A program made the translations under genes and the position numbers. Under the pieces are notes generated by a model that had not been told where the DNA came from, searched no databases, and was given only the letters and a program-made list of their open reading frames with translations. A stretch of 64,000 nt of DNA from Carposina sasakii (Eukaryota; Arthropoda; Insecta; Lepidoptera; Carposinidae): positions 255,501 to 319,500 of the forward strand of contig CP053159.1 of the NCBI GenBank assembly GCA_014607495.2. Reading direction: 5' to 3'. Every line of letters starts with the position of its first letter. Within the stretch, counting starts at the first letter, position 1. Of the stretch, positions 35,201-46,000 are shown in pieces.

Positions 35201-38160
35201 TTTTGCTGCACTTTAGTTGTTAATGGTACGATTTGGGCCTTTCGGATCTGTAATAGATGTCTGTCGGAAAACCACGGATGAAAAGCTAATAACATAATCC
35301 GTATTTCTTCCTGTAGTAAGTATTTGAGAACCGCGTTTCTACTGTGAGCTTGATTATAGGTATAAGTATATTTATTGAAAACGGCCAGTTTGAAATAAGA
35401 CAACACATTTTGTTATCTAATTCTGACGCTTTTCACTTCATCACTAATCTCGTAATGTATCTCATTTTACTACTTCTTCCTTTTGGATCTCTTGACTATG
35501 GGTCATGGTCTCTCTTTTATCTAGAGAGTTGACTCAAGCGATTCTCCTTCCTTCGCAAGTCCACCAGCTGAACGAGGTTTTCACCAATTCCAGGTGGAGA
35601 CTCCGGTGCGGTTCCGCACTTCTCCGCCGCTGGAGGCGCTGAAGCCGCGGCGGACGGCGGCGAGCGGGGCAGTGAGCGGGGCGGAGTGCCGCGCGCCTTC
35701 GTCTCCGCGCCGCCGCCGCGTGGCTCTACCGCCGCCGCGACGACATAGACCTGCGCTCGACTTTGACAAGATGCAGCAAGTAAGGGTCATGTCATGGTTA
35801 TAGAATCATTCCTATGCCTGATATCGGAACTAACAGTTTTTGCATGTACACATAGTAACTAGCGCAATCATTCAAAGGAACTGTTTGGGAAACGCACTCT
35901 AGTCTAGGACACAACATCAGATCTCTGGATGATCCATCCATGAAGAATTTTTTTGACTATTTATGTTGGATATGTGACAATCTAGAGAATTAACGTAAAA
36001 GGTTAACTTAAGAATGATTTCAGAATGGTTTCCCTTGTGAAACCTTATGTTTTTTTCCGTACGTGGCACATGCAAGAGTGAATTTAATTACTTATTAGTT
36101 AGTTGAGATACCTACTTCTCTAAATATACTTATCCAATGTAAGGGCACATGTGTCAGTTGCATAAGGCACGCACGATCCGCACATATTTACTACTACCCT
36201 CAGCGTAAAAAAAAATATCAACAATTTTAGTATATTTTCTTTGTTATGTAACGTTTTAGGTCATAATAACACCCAGACGAACTCAATAAAAAGGCGGTCC
36301 CGTTGCGACAAAAGCAATTTTAACTGAAAATTCTTTGAAACAATTTTTAATCACGTCCCATTTTGTTTATCAACATAGCAATATTTTACGCTTTCAGAAA
36401 GAAATAACCTACTATTAATATTTCTGATAAAAGGCAATTTAGTCCAATTAGGTACGTCCACGGTACGTAGTTGTAAATGTCATGTCTGTGTACGTATTTA
36501 TTGTAATAGCAGATATTTAAATATAGGCGTTCGGTGGTGCAAGCTGGTGATGTATTTGTGCGCGTTCCCACGGAGACGCACGTGTGGCCGCCCTGTGCGA
36601 TGTCGGGGGCTCACGGTTTTGTTTTACGATATTACACTCATGGGTTTTTAATAGGAATTCTATTTTCATATGGGTAGGTTCAAAGGGCAACCGAGAAGTT
36701 GGTGTTCGTGTAGGCTGCATAGGTTTGAGCACATTTTGAGAGTTAAAGAGACAATTGTCGAATCCTACAATCGAATCCAATATCTTTAATATGAGTTTTG
36801 AAATGGCACCGACGACCACGACGCTTTATACCTATATAATGGGCCAAGGGCATGTAGGTTATAGGTTTAAACCAGAACTAGAGAATAAATTACCTTAGGT
36901 ACGTAAAATTTGTAAATAAGATTGTCAAGATACAGATATGTACTATGTATGTGATTAGGCTCTCATTACCGAGAGATGGTTTGAATACCTACTACATTGA
37001 TTATTATGCACTTCGGCAGCATGATGTCAGACCAGTTTCTGAGCTGAAGCTTTGGGCCACATGGCCTATTAGCACGTTTTCAATAGCCGTAATCTAAACC
37101 AATAATTTTGGTCTCATTGATGAAATGTGGACTCGTCACCAGCGTGGTGCGCCCGCGCTGAATGGCGACGCATTCCGCGCGCGCGCAGACCGCACCCGCG
37201 TCCCTACAAGGGCACCTCGTACTGAACGTTTTTGCCACCGATGTACGGAGCATTGCAATGCTATTGATTCCTTCGCTTTTTGCTAAATTTCTCATTGAGC
37301 TGCCAAGTCACATCGATGCGATAAAACCAATCTTGTTAGTAATGTGCCTGAGTTTAATTTTGTAAGTGTGGGTACCGATGCGCGAACGTATAAGGTGAGG
37401 GTAGTATGAATGCGCGGGCGCACGAGAGCTGCATTAATATTGATTATTCTATTAGGAAGTTCTTTATCAATGGCTGTAGTTTTATGACGGATTTTCTGTG
37501 AAACGATTCTTTGCGCGGTCGTGACGGGAAATTACGCCGGCGAAAAAACGGGCATGCATCAACTGCTGTTGAGAATTTATATTCTTAAACAACTTAGGGA
37601 AAACCAAGATTTATTTTATGTTATGTCTCAATGGAATCACCTTTTACTAATATTATATTTATTTTAAACATGGGTATGTTTTTTATCTCCATAGGTTCTG
37701 CGTCTAACTTTAGCACAACTTATTGCAAAACCACGCTATCTTATGGTGCCGACATGTGAAATGTTCCGTCAAAGTCACCACATGACGGTACCGCTATGTT
37801 ACGAAATCAAAGGTTTACAAATAGCCAATAAGTTTATAGATAAGTTGATGGGACTGTACCTACCTACTGTATATAGGTAGAAACACTAATTGGCATAGAA
37901 ATGGTCGACTCTAACCGTGACACTTGAACTTAAATTTAAAATTAGTCCTACCTGTCTCTTTCTGTCGCATTTATATTAATAGAGATGGACAACAGACCTG
38001 ACGTTTAAGTGTGACGGTCAGACTCGAGCATTATTGTCTTTTAGTAAGTTTGGTTCCGACACTGCCGTTGTGATTGCAGTTGCGTGTGGGCGGCGGCGTG
38101 CGCTCGTGGCGTGGCGGCGCGCACGCGGCGGGCGGGGAACTGTCCGTGTTCTGCTGGTGA
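11246..38160 (+). CDS. FAM53-like (simplet family) nuclear protein, seven exons
   Basis: Seven exons join in phase: 11246-11308, 11393-11441, 23896-23946, 30261-30343, 34852-35004, 35594-35779 and 38080-38160 (TGA), giving 221 aa. The start MLKFLTHKLRTHSLNE closely resembles the FAM53 N-terminus (M-V-T-L-I-T-E-K-L type). Near residue 190, arginine-rich SPRRRRVALPPPRRH leads into RPALDFDKMQQ, matching the FAM53 RPSLDF-x-KM signature next to its nuclear localisation signal. The C-terminus is GGELSVFCW. Acidic low-complexity parts (TESDDE, HHSSEEELE, SDDDDD) separate these. FAM53 proteins are small disordered nuclear factors linked to Wnt signalling and cell proliferation. The protein is shorter than vertebrate members (about 300-420 aa). 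Introns of up to 12.5 kb carry MITEs. Family call is from remembered motifs; exon joins are well supported by phase. Confidence 0.6.
11309..11392 (+). other. 84-base in-frame intron (possibly retained)
   Basis: GTGGGT donor and TTTGTTGCAG acceptor bound an 84-base segment that is open in the coding frame and divisible by three. Retention would insert 28 residues between VEK and VEERDSG without breaking the frame. Splicing is favoured by the strong acceptor; both forms are possible. Confidence 0.5.
12165..12556. mobile_element. hAT-like MITE, GGGTTGCCAACCGTCCTGT family (older copy)
   Basis: Ends 'ttgggttgccaaccgtcctgttttcccagg' and 'agatggcaaccctac' are inverted. The interior matches 28594-28957 ('gccgacatcgggtcaacgcctagtgccatgacgcaaataagcgtcagc'). 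Flanking 8-mers CTGTAAAT and CTGTAGGT are a decayed target duplication. Confidence 0.65.
12721..13056 (-). other. unrecognised open frame, possible coding relic
   Basis: A minus-strand frame open for about 110 codons reads GFPWLREHTEEVLPKDLLDQ, then CIPYIYCMGDWQFEWLMIYI, two hydrophobic stretches and a stop. Composition is protein-like and not repetitive, but there is no ATG at its start, no promoter and no family I can name. It could be an exon of a nested gene, a processed-pseudogene relic or chance. Confidence 0.2.
13245..13377 (+). mobile_element. 3' remnant of a Helitron-like element
   Basis: The right end 'gtttacgcggacgatgtcgccaacgtccactag' is the decayed GTCGCGGGCGTCCACTAG terminus of the Lep1-type family. 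The left limit is uncertain. Confidence 0.4.
13378..16535. other. long intron of the FAM53-like gene, no gene seen
   Basis: AT-rich unique sequence without a credible exon. A minus-strand open frame at 15253-15534 (93 codons) looks moderately protein-like but has no splice or family support. I see no transposon ends here. Confidence 0.4.
16536..16838. mobile_element. hAT MITE, CAGTGGTTCCCAA ends, 8-bp duplication
   Basis: Terminal inverted repeats CAGTGGTTCCCAATTAG / CTAATTGGGAACCACTG bound 303 bases. Perfect 8-base target duplications ATCTATAC lie at 16528-16535 and 16839-16846. The interior retains 'ggggtacgcaagg' and 'ggggtacgcgag'. Non-coding; clearly hAT superfamily by end sequence and duplication size. 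Confidence 0.85.
18303..18628. mobile_element. MITE with GGGTCTACTCTGAA ends
   Basis: The left GGGGTCTACTCTGAAATG and right 'cacttcagagtagacctcc' are inverted ends around about 326 bases, with several Tcg-rich inner repeats (gatcggaccgaa). No ORF. Confidence 0.65.
19646..21247. repeat. near-identical tandem duplication of an 0.8 kb unit
   Basis: Copy 1 (19646-20446) and copy 2 (20447-21247) are almost identical. Differences I see are a length change in a TAA run just before position 19786/20582 (5 bases shorter in copy 2) and a 4-base insertion 'ctac' near 21167. Each holds the same 99-codon open frame (19786-20085 and 20582-20881), with no recognisable family, splice context or promoter. 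The unit sits wholly within an intron. Confidence 0.85.
21248..23895. other. intron of the FAM53-like gene; CpG-rich patch at 23340-23570
   Basis: No supported exon. A CpG-enriched patch about 0.4 kb before exon 3 ('agccggccgtccgtctcttccgatcg', 'gtcgcagccacgtcgcagccgtgtcg') could be an internal promoter or enhancer. A minus-strand frame at 21174-21464 covers another GC-rich patch, without family support. Confidence 0.35.
26014..26168 (+). other. possible cassette exon of the FAM53-like gene
   Basis: Bounded by GGATCCAG and AAG|GTGAGC, it reads on in phase from exon 3 to give a basic segment including LRKKRVRKGRSGGKRRAGED, NLS-like. Its 155 bases leave phase 0, whereas the next exon (30261) needs phase 1, so including it would shift the frame and hit a stop. 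It may be an alternative 3' route or a false exon. Confidence 0.3.
27609..27910 (+). mobile_element. Helitron-like element (Lep1 type)
   Basis: Starts TCTATACATATAATAAAAATG and ends GTCGCGGGCAACCACTAG. The interior 'gctaatctcagaaacggctgaaccgatttcgatgc' equals 5611-5925. No coding capacity. Confidence 0.75.
28594..28957. mobile_element. hAT-like MITE, TAGGGTTGCCA ends, perfect 8-bp duplication
   Basis: Terminal inverted repeats TAGGGTTGCCA / TGGCAACCCTA; perfect CAGTATAT duplications at 28586-28593 and 28958-28965. The interior is rich in 'tcctgg' repeats ('gtcctgttttcccaggacatgtcctg'). A diverged copy is at 12165-12556. Confidence 0.8.
29287..29565 (-). other. unrecognised minus-strand open frame
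   Basis: About 87-90 codons after an AG (TTTGCAG), reading CRFLYNGHKSREYSCFCSAY and later KSVLKALDTHIF before a stop. It is protein-like in composition but has no ATG, family or neighbouring minus-strand exon. Listed for completeness; chance is likely. Confidence 0.15.
30344..34851. other. intron of the FAM53-like gene, no gene seen
   Basis: AT-rich with GTAGGTAGGTACCTACC-type microsatellite clusters around 33930-34560. At 33824-33860 a short fragment 'cacactaagatccctaaggtcttgtgtcgtgg' is an inverted copy of part of the repeat at 55895-56013. No exon found. Confidence 0.4.
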
Positions 38161-38415
38161 GGGGCAGGTGAGGACCACACTCGTAAGGGTAGATCCTGAT
38201 TTGGAGTCAGGGGGTCATAATTCGATAAAATTGCGAACTTTGCTGTCGCTCGTGGTGAGGGACCAGGTGAGAACTACAGTTGACTACACTCATCCAAAGG
38301 CAGATCCAGTCAGGTGGTCATCATTCGAGAATTTTACAAACTTCGGTGAGGACTACACTCGTATCCAAGGGCGGATCCAGTTAGGGGGTGGTCATGATTC
38401 GATAATGTCGCTATC
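38161..38415 (+). repeat. three diverged tandem units right after the stop codon
   Basis: Three units of about 80-90 bases share 'gtgaggactacactcgtatccaagggcagatccagttagggggtggtcatgattcgata' in decayed form, starting directly at the FAM53-like stop codon. They would lie in the 3' UTR. Each begins GTGAGG, so they also repeat a potential splice donor. Confidence 0.55.
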
Positions 38416-38796
38416 GCTCGTAACATAACATTGCCTAAGCTATGAGTAAGACCTGATAACATACGTTAGTATGTATCTATGTAAGCCGCACTTGCATGAA
38501 GACATCTTTAGAAGAGATTACACGCGTCAGGCTCTAGAACCTAGGTACCAAAAGTATGTAAACCTATCTATGTAATGCGGAGCCTCCAAAGGCTCATAAA
38601 AATCTTGCCATGAATTGTTGCATTGTCATTGTAGAATGTGCCATATGAGCTTTCCAAGGATTCCTTCTTCCTTATATCCTTACTCTTCTTTCGCAAACTG
38701 GCCAGCGCGGCAGCGATGCTCAAGCGACCGAGCGCACCCTGGTAACATCGACTAGACCTGCCCGCGTACTCCGGCCAGTTGAATTTATTTATTTTA

Positions 38797-39021
38797 TTTA
38801 TTAAACTTACTAGCCGCGTGGTGCCGGCAGAGTAGAGTTTGTACCACCCCTGCCTGCCCGTGGGTATCGTACGAGGCGATTAAGGGTTTCCGGGAGGTGG
38901 CCAGCAGCGCCTCCCGTACTGACAACATAGTCCGAAAATCATACTGCGGTCTCCAACCCGCCTGTGGCAGTAGCCTTGTGGCGTACCCTGGGGTAGGCCT
39001 AAGTCCAGCAGTGGACTGCAA
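38797..39021 (+). repeat. SINE/LINE-tail repeat
   Basis: Runs from 'ttactagccgcgtggtgccggcagagtagag' to 'gtccagcagtggactgcaataggctgaagaagaaga'. It is the longest plus-strand copy of the family seen at 4395, 47974 and 51555, with an A/G-rich tail. Confidence 0.7.
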
Positions 39022-39993
39022 TAGGCTGAAGAAGAAGATTTATTAAATTAGAAAGCCAACATAACAATTCCGTTAGGATACAATTTGGACAGGAGCACAC
39101 GATAATATTATGTATCACAATTACAGGCTAGCAAAACTTTTACAATAAATGAAGTAAAACTATTTAAACATTATTTAAGCATATCTTTCACTCCCAATGG
39201 ATCGGTGCGCGACAGCGAGAATGTAGCCCGGGAACGGGGCTACCTCAAGCCCCGCAACCCGGAGCGTATTAATAAGGACACGTTACGTTCAGGACGACCC
39301 CCCGTCGTAGAATGTCCCATATTTACAGAATTAAAAATGTGATTATTTCCTATTTCAGATGTTGGTCGCAACGGCGTGCTCATTATCGCCAGGCGTTCTG
39401 ACGCCTCTAGTACTTAGTCGCGGGCAACCTGACCGCGCGGTCGCAGGCAACCACGCGACCTACCCGCGACTGCCCCACGGCGCCCCTCGCAAGAGAACGA
39501 TCTCATTGAGAACTACAATTGGAGGACCGAACTTTGTGATTTCCAAGTGTCTAAATTTTGCAATGCGAACTGACATACTAGATTCGATCGGTGATTAGTA
39601 TTTTGTAATCGATGCGCGTTTGTACTACGCCCGCGGCTCGCGCTCTGTCCGCTTCACACCTACCCTCTCTCTCTGCCCCGTATTTATCCCACTTCTGATA
39701 TTTGCATACTTTGTACACTTCAGTACCTACCAGTAGACATTAAAATAGTTCCAGTACTTAACACGTTTATCTATTCCGACGGCAGAGGGCGGCGCCGCGT
39801 GGGTCTGTTCACTAATCTTGGATAGCTTTTGTGAAATATCTACTTATGTACCTGGGGGTGCGACAGCGTTTTGGAAAATATTCGTTATTGTAACTATTTA
39901 GGATTAGTGGATGGATTTATTTTCTAATTGTATAGTAGAAAATAACAGCACGTACCATTTCATATCATCCATGTTTGAATGATTTGTCCGCAG

Positions 39994-42100
39994 CGACCGC
40001 CGGGTCGGCTCACGTTTGGATATCAAAGCCGAGTGTTGTCATAACAGGTAATGCATCAGAAACCTCTTTTAAAAATATATATTTATAGCGAAACTTAAAT
40101 GTCTATTTTATAGAATTGCCTTTACGAAAAGTGCATGAAATTGTGAAACAATAGAACGTTGATATTGTGAACTAGTGGCGCCCCCGGCGTTCTCCACAAT
40201 GAGCAAAGTACAAAGTTATCGATACCGGCCGATCCACATCGTGTAACATACTCGTTTAGGTTCATTTTTACTACTTAGTTTTAATCGGCATATGCGAGAA
40301 TATTCGGGAAGGGCCATGTTATTAACTTTAAACGCGATCGTCATTTTATTGTTAATTAATAATACCTAATTGTAAGGCGCGGTGTAAGACTTTCAAATGA
40401 ATTACCAGTTGTTATAAAATCTAACATTATTCTAGATTTACGCGCTGTTTGTATGTGTGTATCGCATCTATCTTAGGTCCATATTTACTTGTTATTAGAG
40501 CTTCATATGTTTGTGTTGTTAATTTTTTGTGACCATTTTCATACAATTTCATAAGTAAACTCTCAAGCAATAGGTAGGTGATTTGTTTTATCCTGGTGTG
40601 ATATTGTGTGTAGGTACAGCTCGACAAGGATTTTTATGTACATAGCAGTTATTTGGCAGCGCTTACTGTGTTTCAAAATGTTTAAATTAGTTTGCCAATT
40701 CTATTCGAACAAATTGAATTGTTCTATTCTACTTACGTGCCTATACACTAGGAAACCGAACCACTTGATCAGGCCAAGTGTTGTGCCTATTTGGTTGATG
40801 AAACACTGGCATATTTTACACACGTTTGTTCAGATCCTTGTCGGGCCGTATCTGTGTCTCCGGTGGGTGTAATCTCCTGCCATACCATAACGTTGCCATG
40901 CTGTAGACTAGCATAGGTAGTATTGTTAGTATATTGTTTTGTTATTGCAAGTTCATAATAGTTTCGACGTCATAGTTTACAGATATGTTACTGTTGTAAT
41001 GTGACACCGTGTGGATTCGTGCTGCGGTGAACGGACGGAAGCTAGCGTTAGAGGATTATCCCTCGAGTTTTGATCTCGAATTACGACTGAAGGGCAAACA
41101 TTTGTGCGGAACGGATCGTTTCAGCGCAAACTTGCGAACCGTTAACGTGATTCCCTCATAGATTTATACGTTTTATCAGTTTTATGTCAATTGTTATAAA
41201 ACAAAACGAGTTTGGACTGTTTTTACTGAAGGATAGTTTCATTAGAATCGTGAAATTAAAACCTTTCTTTTTTGATAATACACCGTTCCTACTCGTTGTT
41301 ACTTCGTGCTGATAGTTTCTGTGAATTTCAATTAAGTTTAATATGATTGGTTTGATCTCAAAGGAGACGTCAGTCGGAAGTAAGAGCGCGCTAGGAGTCG
41401 GCAGGCTGACTTTGTAACTTGCGACTGATTCAAACACAAGACTATTACGCGACTGGTTTAAAAAATCCTCATTTTAAATGTATCGATTTAGAGTACCGAC
41501 TTTTTAAACTAGTAATATAATATGTCATGTTTTATGACGGTCGTAAGTTACAAAACGTGAGCCAGAGTTCTACTGAAGCTGCCTCGGTGTGGCGGTCGGT
41601 TGTAAACTAGTTTTAATGTTATTTTAGTATTTTAGCCGAGCTAAAACGTTCTGTTACTCATTACTGTGTTGTAAGACGAAAACAAAACGTGGTGCGAGTG
41701 TTTTTTAGTGACGAGCGGAGGACATTTAACAAATTTTTCAAATTAATACGATAAAAGTACTAAGACTTTTTTAAATCGCTTGGATAATGTATGTACATAG
41801 CGTTAAGTAGAGTTAAGTGCAACTTAGATGTAGTAGGTTTAACAAATTATACTCGGCGCGGCGACACAGCCCGCCGTTTCGTTTCTTTGTGTTTCATTTG
41901 TTTGATTGTGCTGTAGACTCGTCTAACAAAAACATGCTTTTTGTATTTTCTTATTATTCAATCTTGTAATGAAAATCGAAGGGCTCGTAGGAATGATTGC
42001 AACAATAAATGGTGATATTTTACAAAGTAATTTATATTATGTTTTTATTTTATATATGGAATTAACAATCGTAATAAAGAGTGAGCAAACGGCACATCTT
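39994..42100 (+). other. possible alternative terminal exon / long 3' UTR of the FAM53-like gene
   Basis: After TTTGTCCGCAG, the sequence can be joined from exon 7 (phase 0: RPPGRLTFGYQSRVLS, stop) or from an internal GTGAGG donor at 38158 in exon 8 (phase 2: CDRRVGSRLDIKAECCHNR, stop). The next 2 kb are free of recognisable transposons, unlike their surroundings, and end with AATAAA at 42004-42009 and 42073-42078. This suits a long 3' UTR; an internal GTAATG donor at 40048 is also present. Confidence 0.35.
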
Positions 42101-42547
42101 ATAATGGTGTTTCATTCCTGTGTTTGTGACGTCATCGTAATACCTACATTATATTAGGTCGCAAGAAGTGCGGGAGATATACAATAACGCGTCATGCTCT
42201 TTTTAACCGACTTCTTATATTCGGTTTACAGTTTTTGCAAATAGATGGCACTGTTTGTGACCTAATGTAAATGGTGCTTTTACTAATGTATCGGAAATAT
42301 CTAATTATGTAGAGTCCTTGTAACGTAAGCTCGGCAATACTCGGCATTGCATTTGTGTGAGGGAAGCTGTACACCTATGTTATCTATGTAGGTACGTACA
42401 CAAATGCTAAGCCAAGATTATGCCGCGCATACGAAACGATTAAGACAACAGAATAAGGTATTAAATACTTAAAATGAGTAGTTAACTTAATGCTAATGAC
42501 AAAAACAAGACGACATAAGATGCATAAGGGGAATTAATGCAGACAAA

Positions 42548-43015
42548 CCAATCTATCCCCTTATTACGTAAATAGCAGAAGCAATGCGATAGCAAAATTT
42601 ACAATATTCGCTAATTGCTTGTGAAATTAATATTACGTAACATCCAAAGAATTTGGCACTTGAATTGTACAATTTTCGGTGTCGTATTACTAGCGACTTA
42701 ACTTTAGGGTTCTCCTTTTACGTAAATAGCAGAAGCAATGCGATAGCTAAATTTACAATATTCGCTAATTACTTATGAAATGAATATTACGTAACAGCAA
42801 AATATTTTGGCATTTTAATTGTACAATTTTCGATGTCGCATTGCTAGCGACATAACTTTAGGGTTCTCCTTCTACGTATCTTGCAAAGGAGCGATTATTC
42901 CAATGATCAGATAGCCTGAAGGATAAATATGATGCTGCATTACTCTAAAACCTGATCAAGATAGATACAGCATGAAAATTCTTTATCCTTTAAATAAACT
43001 ATCTGACCATTAGAA
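42548..43015. mobile_element. tandem pair of MITE-like units plus foldback segment
   Basis: Two units of about 154 bases in tandem (each 'acgtaaatagcagaagcaatgcgatag...gacataactttagggttctcctt') are related to the CCCCCTTATTACCTA MITE. They are followed by a hairpin 'gaaggataaatatgatgctgcattactctaaaacctgatcaagatagatacagcatgaaaattctttatcc', which resembles the one at 9512-9590 in the opposite arrangement. Confidence 0.6.
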
Positions 43016-43120
43016 AAATCAGCCCTAAGAGTTTTAAATCATTAATCACCATAAATGTTCATTTAAACTTTGACATTGATATTTTCACAGAAACAGTACG
43101 AAAGGTAAAAGTGGCATAAC

Positions 43121-43444
43121 GTCGTTGAAGTTCTAACACCACGGATGTCAAAAATAGCAAGTTTTCAGGAGAAAAACATTGCATTCCTTTAATTGTCAGT
43201 AGCAACCGGGCAGCACGTTCTACACTATGGAACTAACGTGACTTACCTACGTGCTGTTTCCAAAGATAACGCCGATTTTTGGATCCCGTGATGACGTATT
43301 CTCTTAATTTCACGAGTTTCTTTCTGTTGGCCGATACGTGTTTCTGATTGGCTGAAACGATGCGTCTTCCGTTTTTCTAGCGAATGGCATCAATATGTCA
43401 AAATAGCCAAAAACTGACTTACGTGGTGTCAGAACTTCAACGAC
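43121..43444. mobile_element. MITE with GTCGTTGAAGTTCTAACACCAC ends
   Basis: Inverted ends GTCGTTGAAGTTCTAACACC and 'gtggtgtcagaacttcaacgac' enclose 324 bases without an ORF. Target duplication not obvious. Confidence 0.7.
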
Positions 43445-43744
43445 TATATATTTATATGTACAAAGAAAAAAGACCAGTGTGTTGTCTACACTGGTGTCTA
43501 TGATCTAACTAAGCTAAATAATAAATCACTTTTTCTTACACATCAATAACGGTAGGACATAAGACTACATAACACAATACAGAAAAGACTTATTTCTAAA
43601 AACGTCACAAATTAATTACCTAAAGTCACTTTGTAAAATAAAATGAAATTATAAACTTACTATAAATAATTGTCTTATAAATAAAATCGATAGGAAAACG
43701 AACTTAGCAATAACTTATTATAAAGAAAGACTTAAATAAACATT

Positions 43745-44100
43745 GGGATATACAGTAGTCACGGCAGATCTTTGCATTCGGGAAAAGAGTTCCACCAAAT
43801 AGTTTTTTTTTTACTATTAGCTCTAGGCTTTACCGCCATCGTGCCTGATGTTAAGCAAGATGCGGCCTAAGGTGATACATGTTTGCCTAGAAAGTGCCTA
43901 TTCACTCTAGCTTTGAAGAGACCAATGTTGTAGTACTCGGGAAATACATCGACAGGAAGGGAAGTTCCTTTGAATAATGGTGCTAGTTACTATGTATATG
44001 ACTATTGACTACATTATCTATGTTACTGCATAAAAAATAATATGTTAGTTCTGAAATCAGGCGTAGGAGATATTATATAAAACGGACTCTACATATAAAG
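43745..44100. repeat. dispersed repeat, probable LINE 3'-end relic
   Basis: It contains 'ctttaccgccatcgtgcctgatgttaagc', 'ccaatgttgtagtactcgggaaatac' and 'gaagggaagttcc', phrases typical of a dispersed lepidopteran repeat. The final 120 bases ('gctagttactatg...gaaatcaggcgtagg...acggactcta') recur in diverged form at 63866-63985. Confidence 0.4.
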
Positions 44101-44168
44101 TTGCGCGCGGCGGAAAGAGGCAGGCAAGGAGACTGAGCGTGACATGGAACTTCACATCAAAGAATAAC

Positions 44169-44550
44169 TACAGGGTGATTTTTGGTCGTCAACGTTTCCG
44201 AAAACTACGGAATATCCTCATCATCACGATCATTTTTCTCCATGGAAGCATACCTGGGAAGTGTCTGGTTTCCAAAATATTAGGGTCCAAAGTTGAGTAA
44301 ATAGACTGTGTTTTTCTGCATAAATGCACATAGACGCGCGTAGCAGGATTTTTTCACGAAAAATAATTAATATCTGTCTATAAAAAAACTAACATAAACA
44401 CTAGACACTATAAATTTCGCACGATCAAGGAATTTAAAATTTTTTTTCAAAAAAAAAAAAAATTCCCAGCATTTTTTTTGGCATAAACTATTATTTCATG
44501 TATAGAATACGTACCCTTCGTTATAGGTGGCCACAAAAAAACATCCTGTA
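44169..44550 (+). mobile_element. MITE, TACAGGGTGATTTTTGGTCGTCAACG family
   Basis: Starts TACAGGGTGATTTTTGG and ends 'aaaacatcctgta'. The body is an inverted copy of 57305-57686, sharing 'cctcatcatcacgatcatttttctccatggaagcat'. It contains an A-rich run of about 25 bases. Non-coding. Confidence 0.75.
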
Positions 44551-45690
44551 TACACCGCGACTATTGTACTTCCATTTATGTGAGGTAGGTACTTACAGTT
44601 TTCTATCTAAAAGGGGACATGTCTATGATTACAAATAAAAAAATATTATTGCCTCTCTATTCGCGGTAGATGGCGCTTCTTAAGCATGGACGTCAATAGT
44701 TAAATAAAAAGTTGAACCAAAAATTATAGTTTTCATTTCTTTGATCGATATTAATTATTTTTTGTACTGCTTCTTATTTAAAAAAAAAAAGCTATTAGAA
44801 AGTCTAGGCATAAATGTTAAATTAACAACAGTAATCCTGCAATTCTTACAGTAACTTTAATTCGAAGATACACAATTTGACTAACTTGTTTTTTTCGCTT
44901 GTGATTAGAAAATACAATCCCGGGATCCCGTACCTGTTTCAGTCCTAAAAATTTCGGTATTACATTTTGCCAATACCGGGATTTTCAGGATTTAAACGTG
45001 CATAGGTTTTAAATGGTTTGTTAAATATATTATTAATATTTTTAACTCTACATTAGGTACTGTTTAAACGCAATCTTATGAAAGTAGGCCATTTTGTTTT
45101 AAATTTAGAGTTAAGTACCTTTTTCGAACGCGGTAAATTGATCAGCAGTACCTAACAATGAATAAGTAGGTACATGTTTTTACATTCATTTTACCTGATT
45201 TACTAAATACTCGCATATTTTACAAAAACTAATAATTTCGGCAATGTATGTATTTGAAAAATAATTCGCTTGTGTTTATTTAAATAAATATTTATTTTCG
45301 TGGTGATACTCTGGATTCTAAATACTGAAATTCTTAAACCTGACTCATATGAAAATCGCTATGCTTTTCGTAGATCATGATTAAACTTATGTAATATCAA
45401 TACAATATAATATTTCGGAAAGTTATACCTTCACCGTAACTTTATCCTAGAAAATAATTGTTGAACTATTCACGTTCTAGCTCCTACGTGCAATAAAAGG
45501 TTTAATTTTAATTAATTATGATATAAAAAACTGGGTTTATGCCTACTTGGATTAATTATTGGTCTTCGCTCCGCTCTTGCCTAATAATAGTCTACCCTAA
45601 GATCAATGATTGGTCTATAATATATTGGTATATAATGATTGCGGAGCGAATCATTATTCTAAGAGTCTACCTTGATGACAATTAATTTAT
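44551..45690. other. AT-rich intergenic sequence, no gene seen
   Basis: Very AT-rich, no open frame over 60 codons. 'gattaattattggtcttcgctccgctc' and 'gattgcggagcgaatcattattc' (45548-45662) form a small foldback. Confidence 0.4.
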
Positions 45691-45989
45691 ATTGAATTGT
45701 ATCAGGCGTCACTATTCGGAAGTTCAAATCTCTATTGAGGGATTAGTTGGTTCGGTAGATAGAACTAACATGGAAAACTAATCCCGATGATGCCACGGGT
45801 GTTGGCGAAACATATGTCGATTAAAATTTTAATTGGTTTTCGGATTAGCAGCTATGTATTTATGGTTGCATGCTAGGTGCTTGGATCTGGCTTCTCGTTG
45901 CGACTGGTCTTGTGTTCGTGATCATGAGTGGGCAGATCCGAGGGTCAGCGGAGGGTATAGGGCCCGGTGGCGGGCGATCCCTCAATAGA
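45691..45989. mobile_element. CTATTGAGGGAT-family repeat with 11-bp target duplication
   Basis: AATTAATTTAT repeats flank it at 45680-45690 and 45990-46000. It has the same 5' leader ('attgaattgtatcaggcgtcactattcggaag') and 3' end ('gggcgatccctcaataga') as 8460-8803, but a distinct interior with 'gatgatgccacgggtgttggcgaaacatatgtcg'. Probably closer to the full form than the foldback copy. Confidence 0.7.
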
Positions 45990-46000
45990 AATTAATTTAT

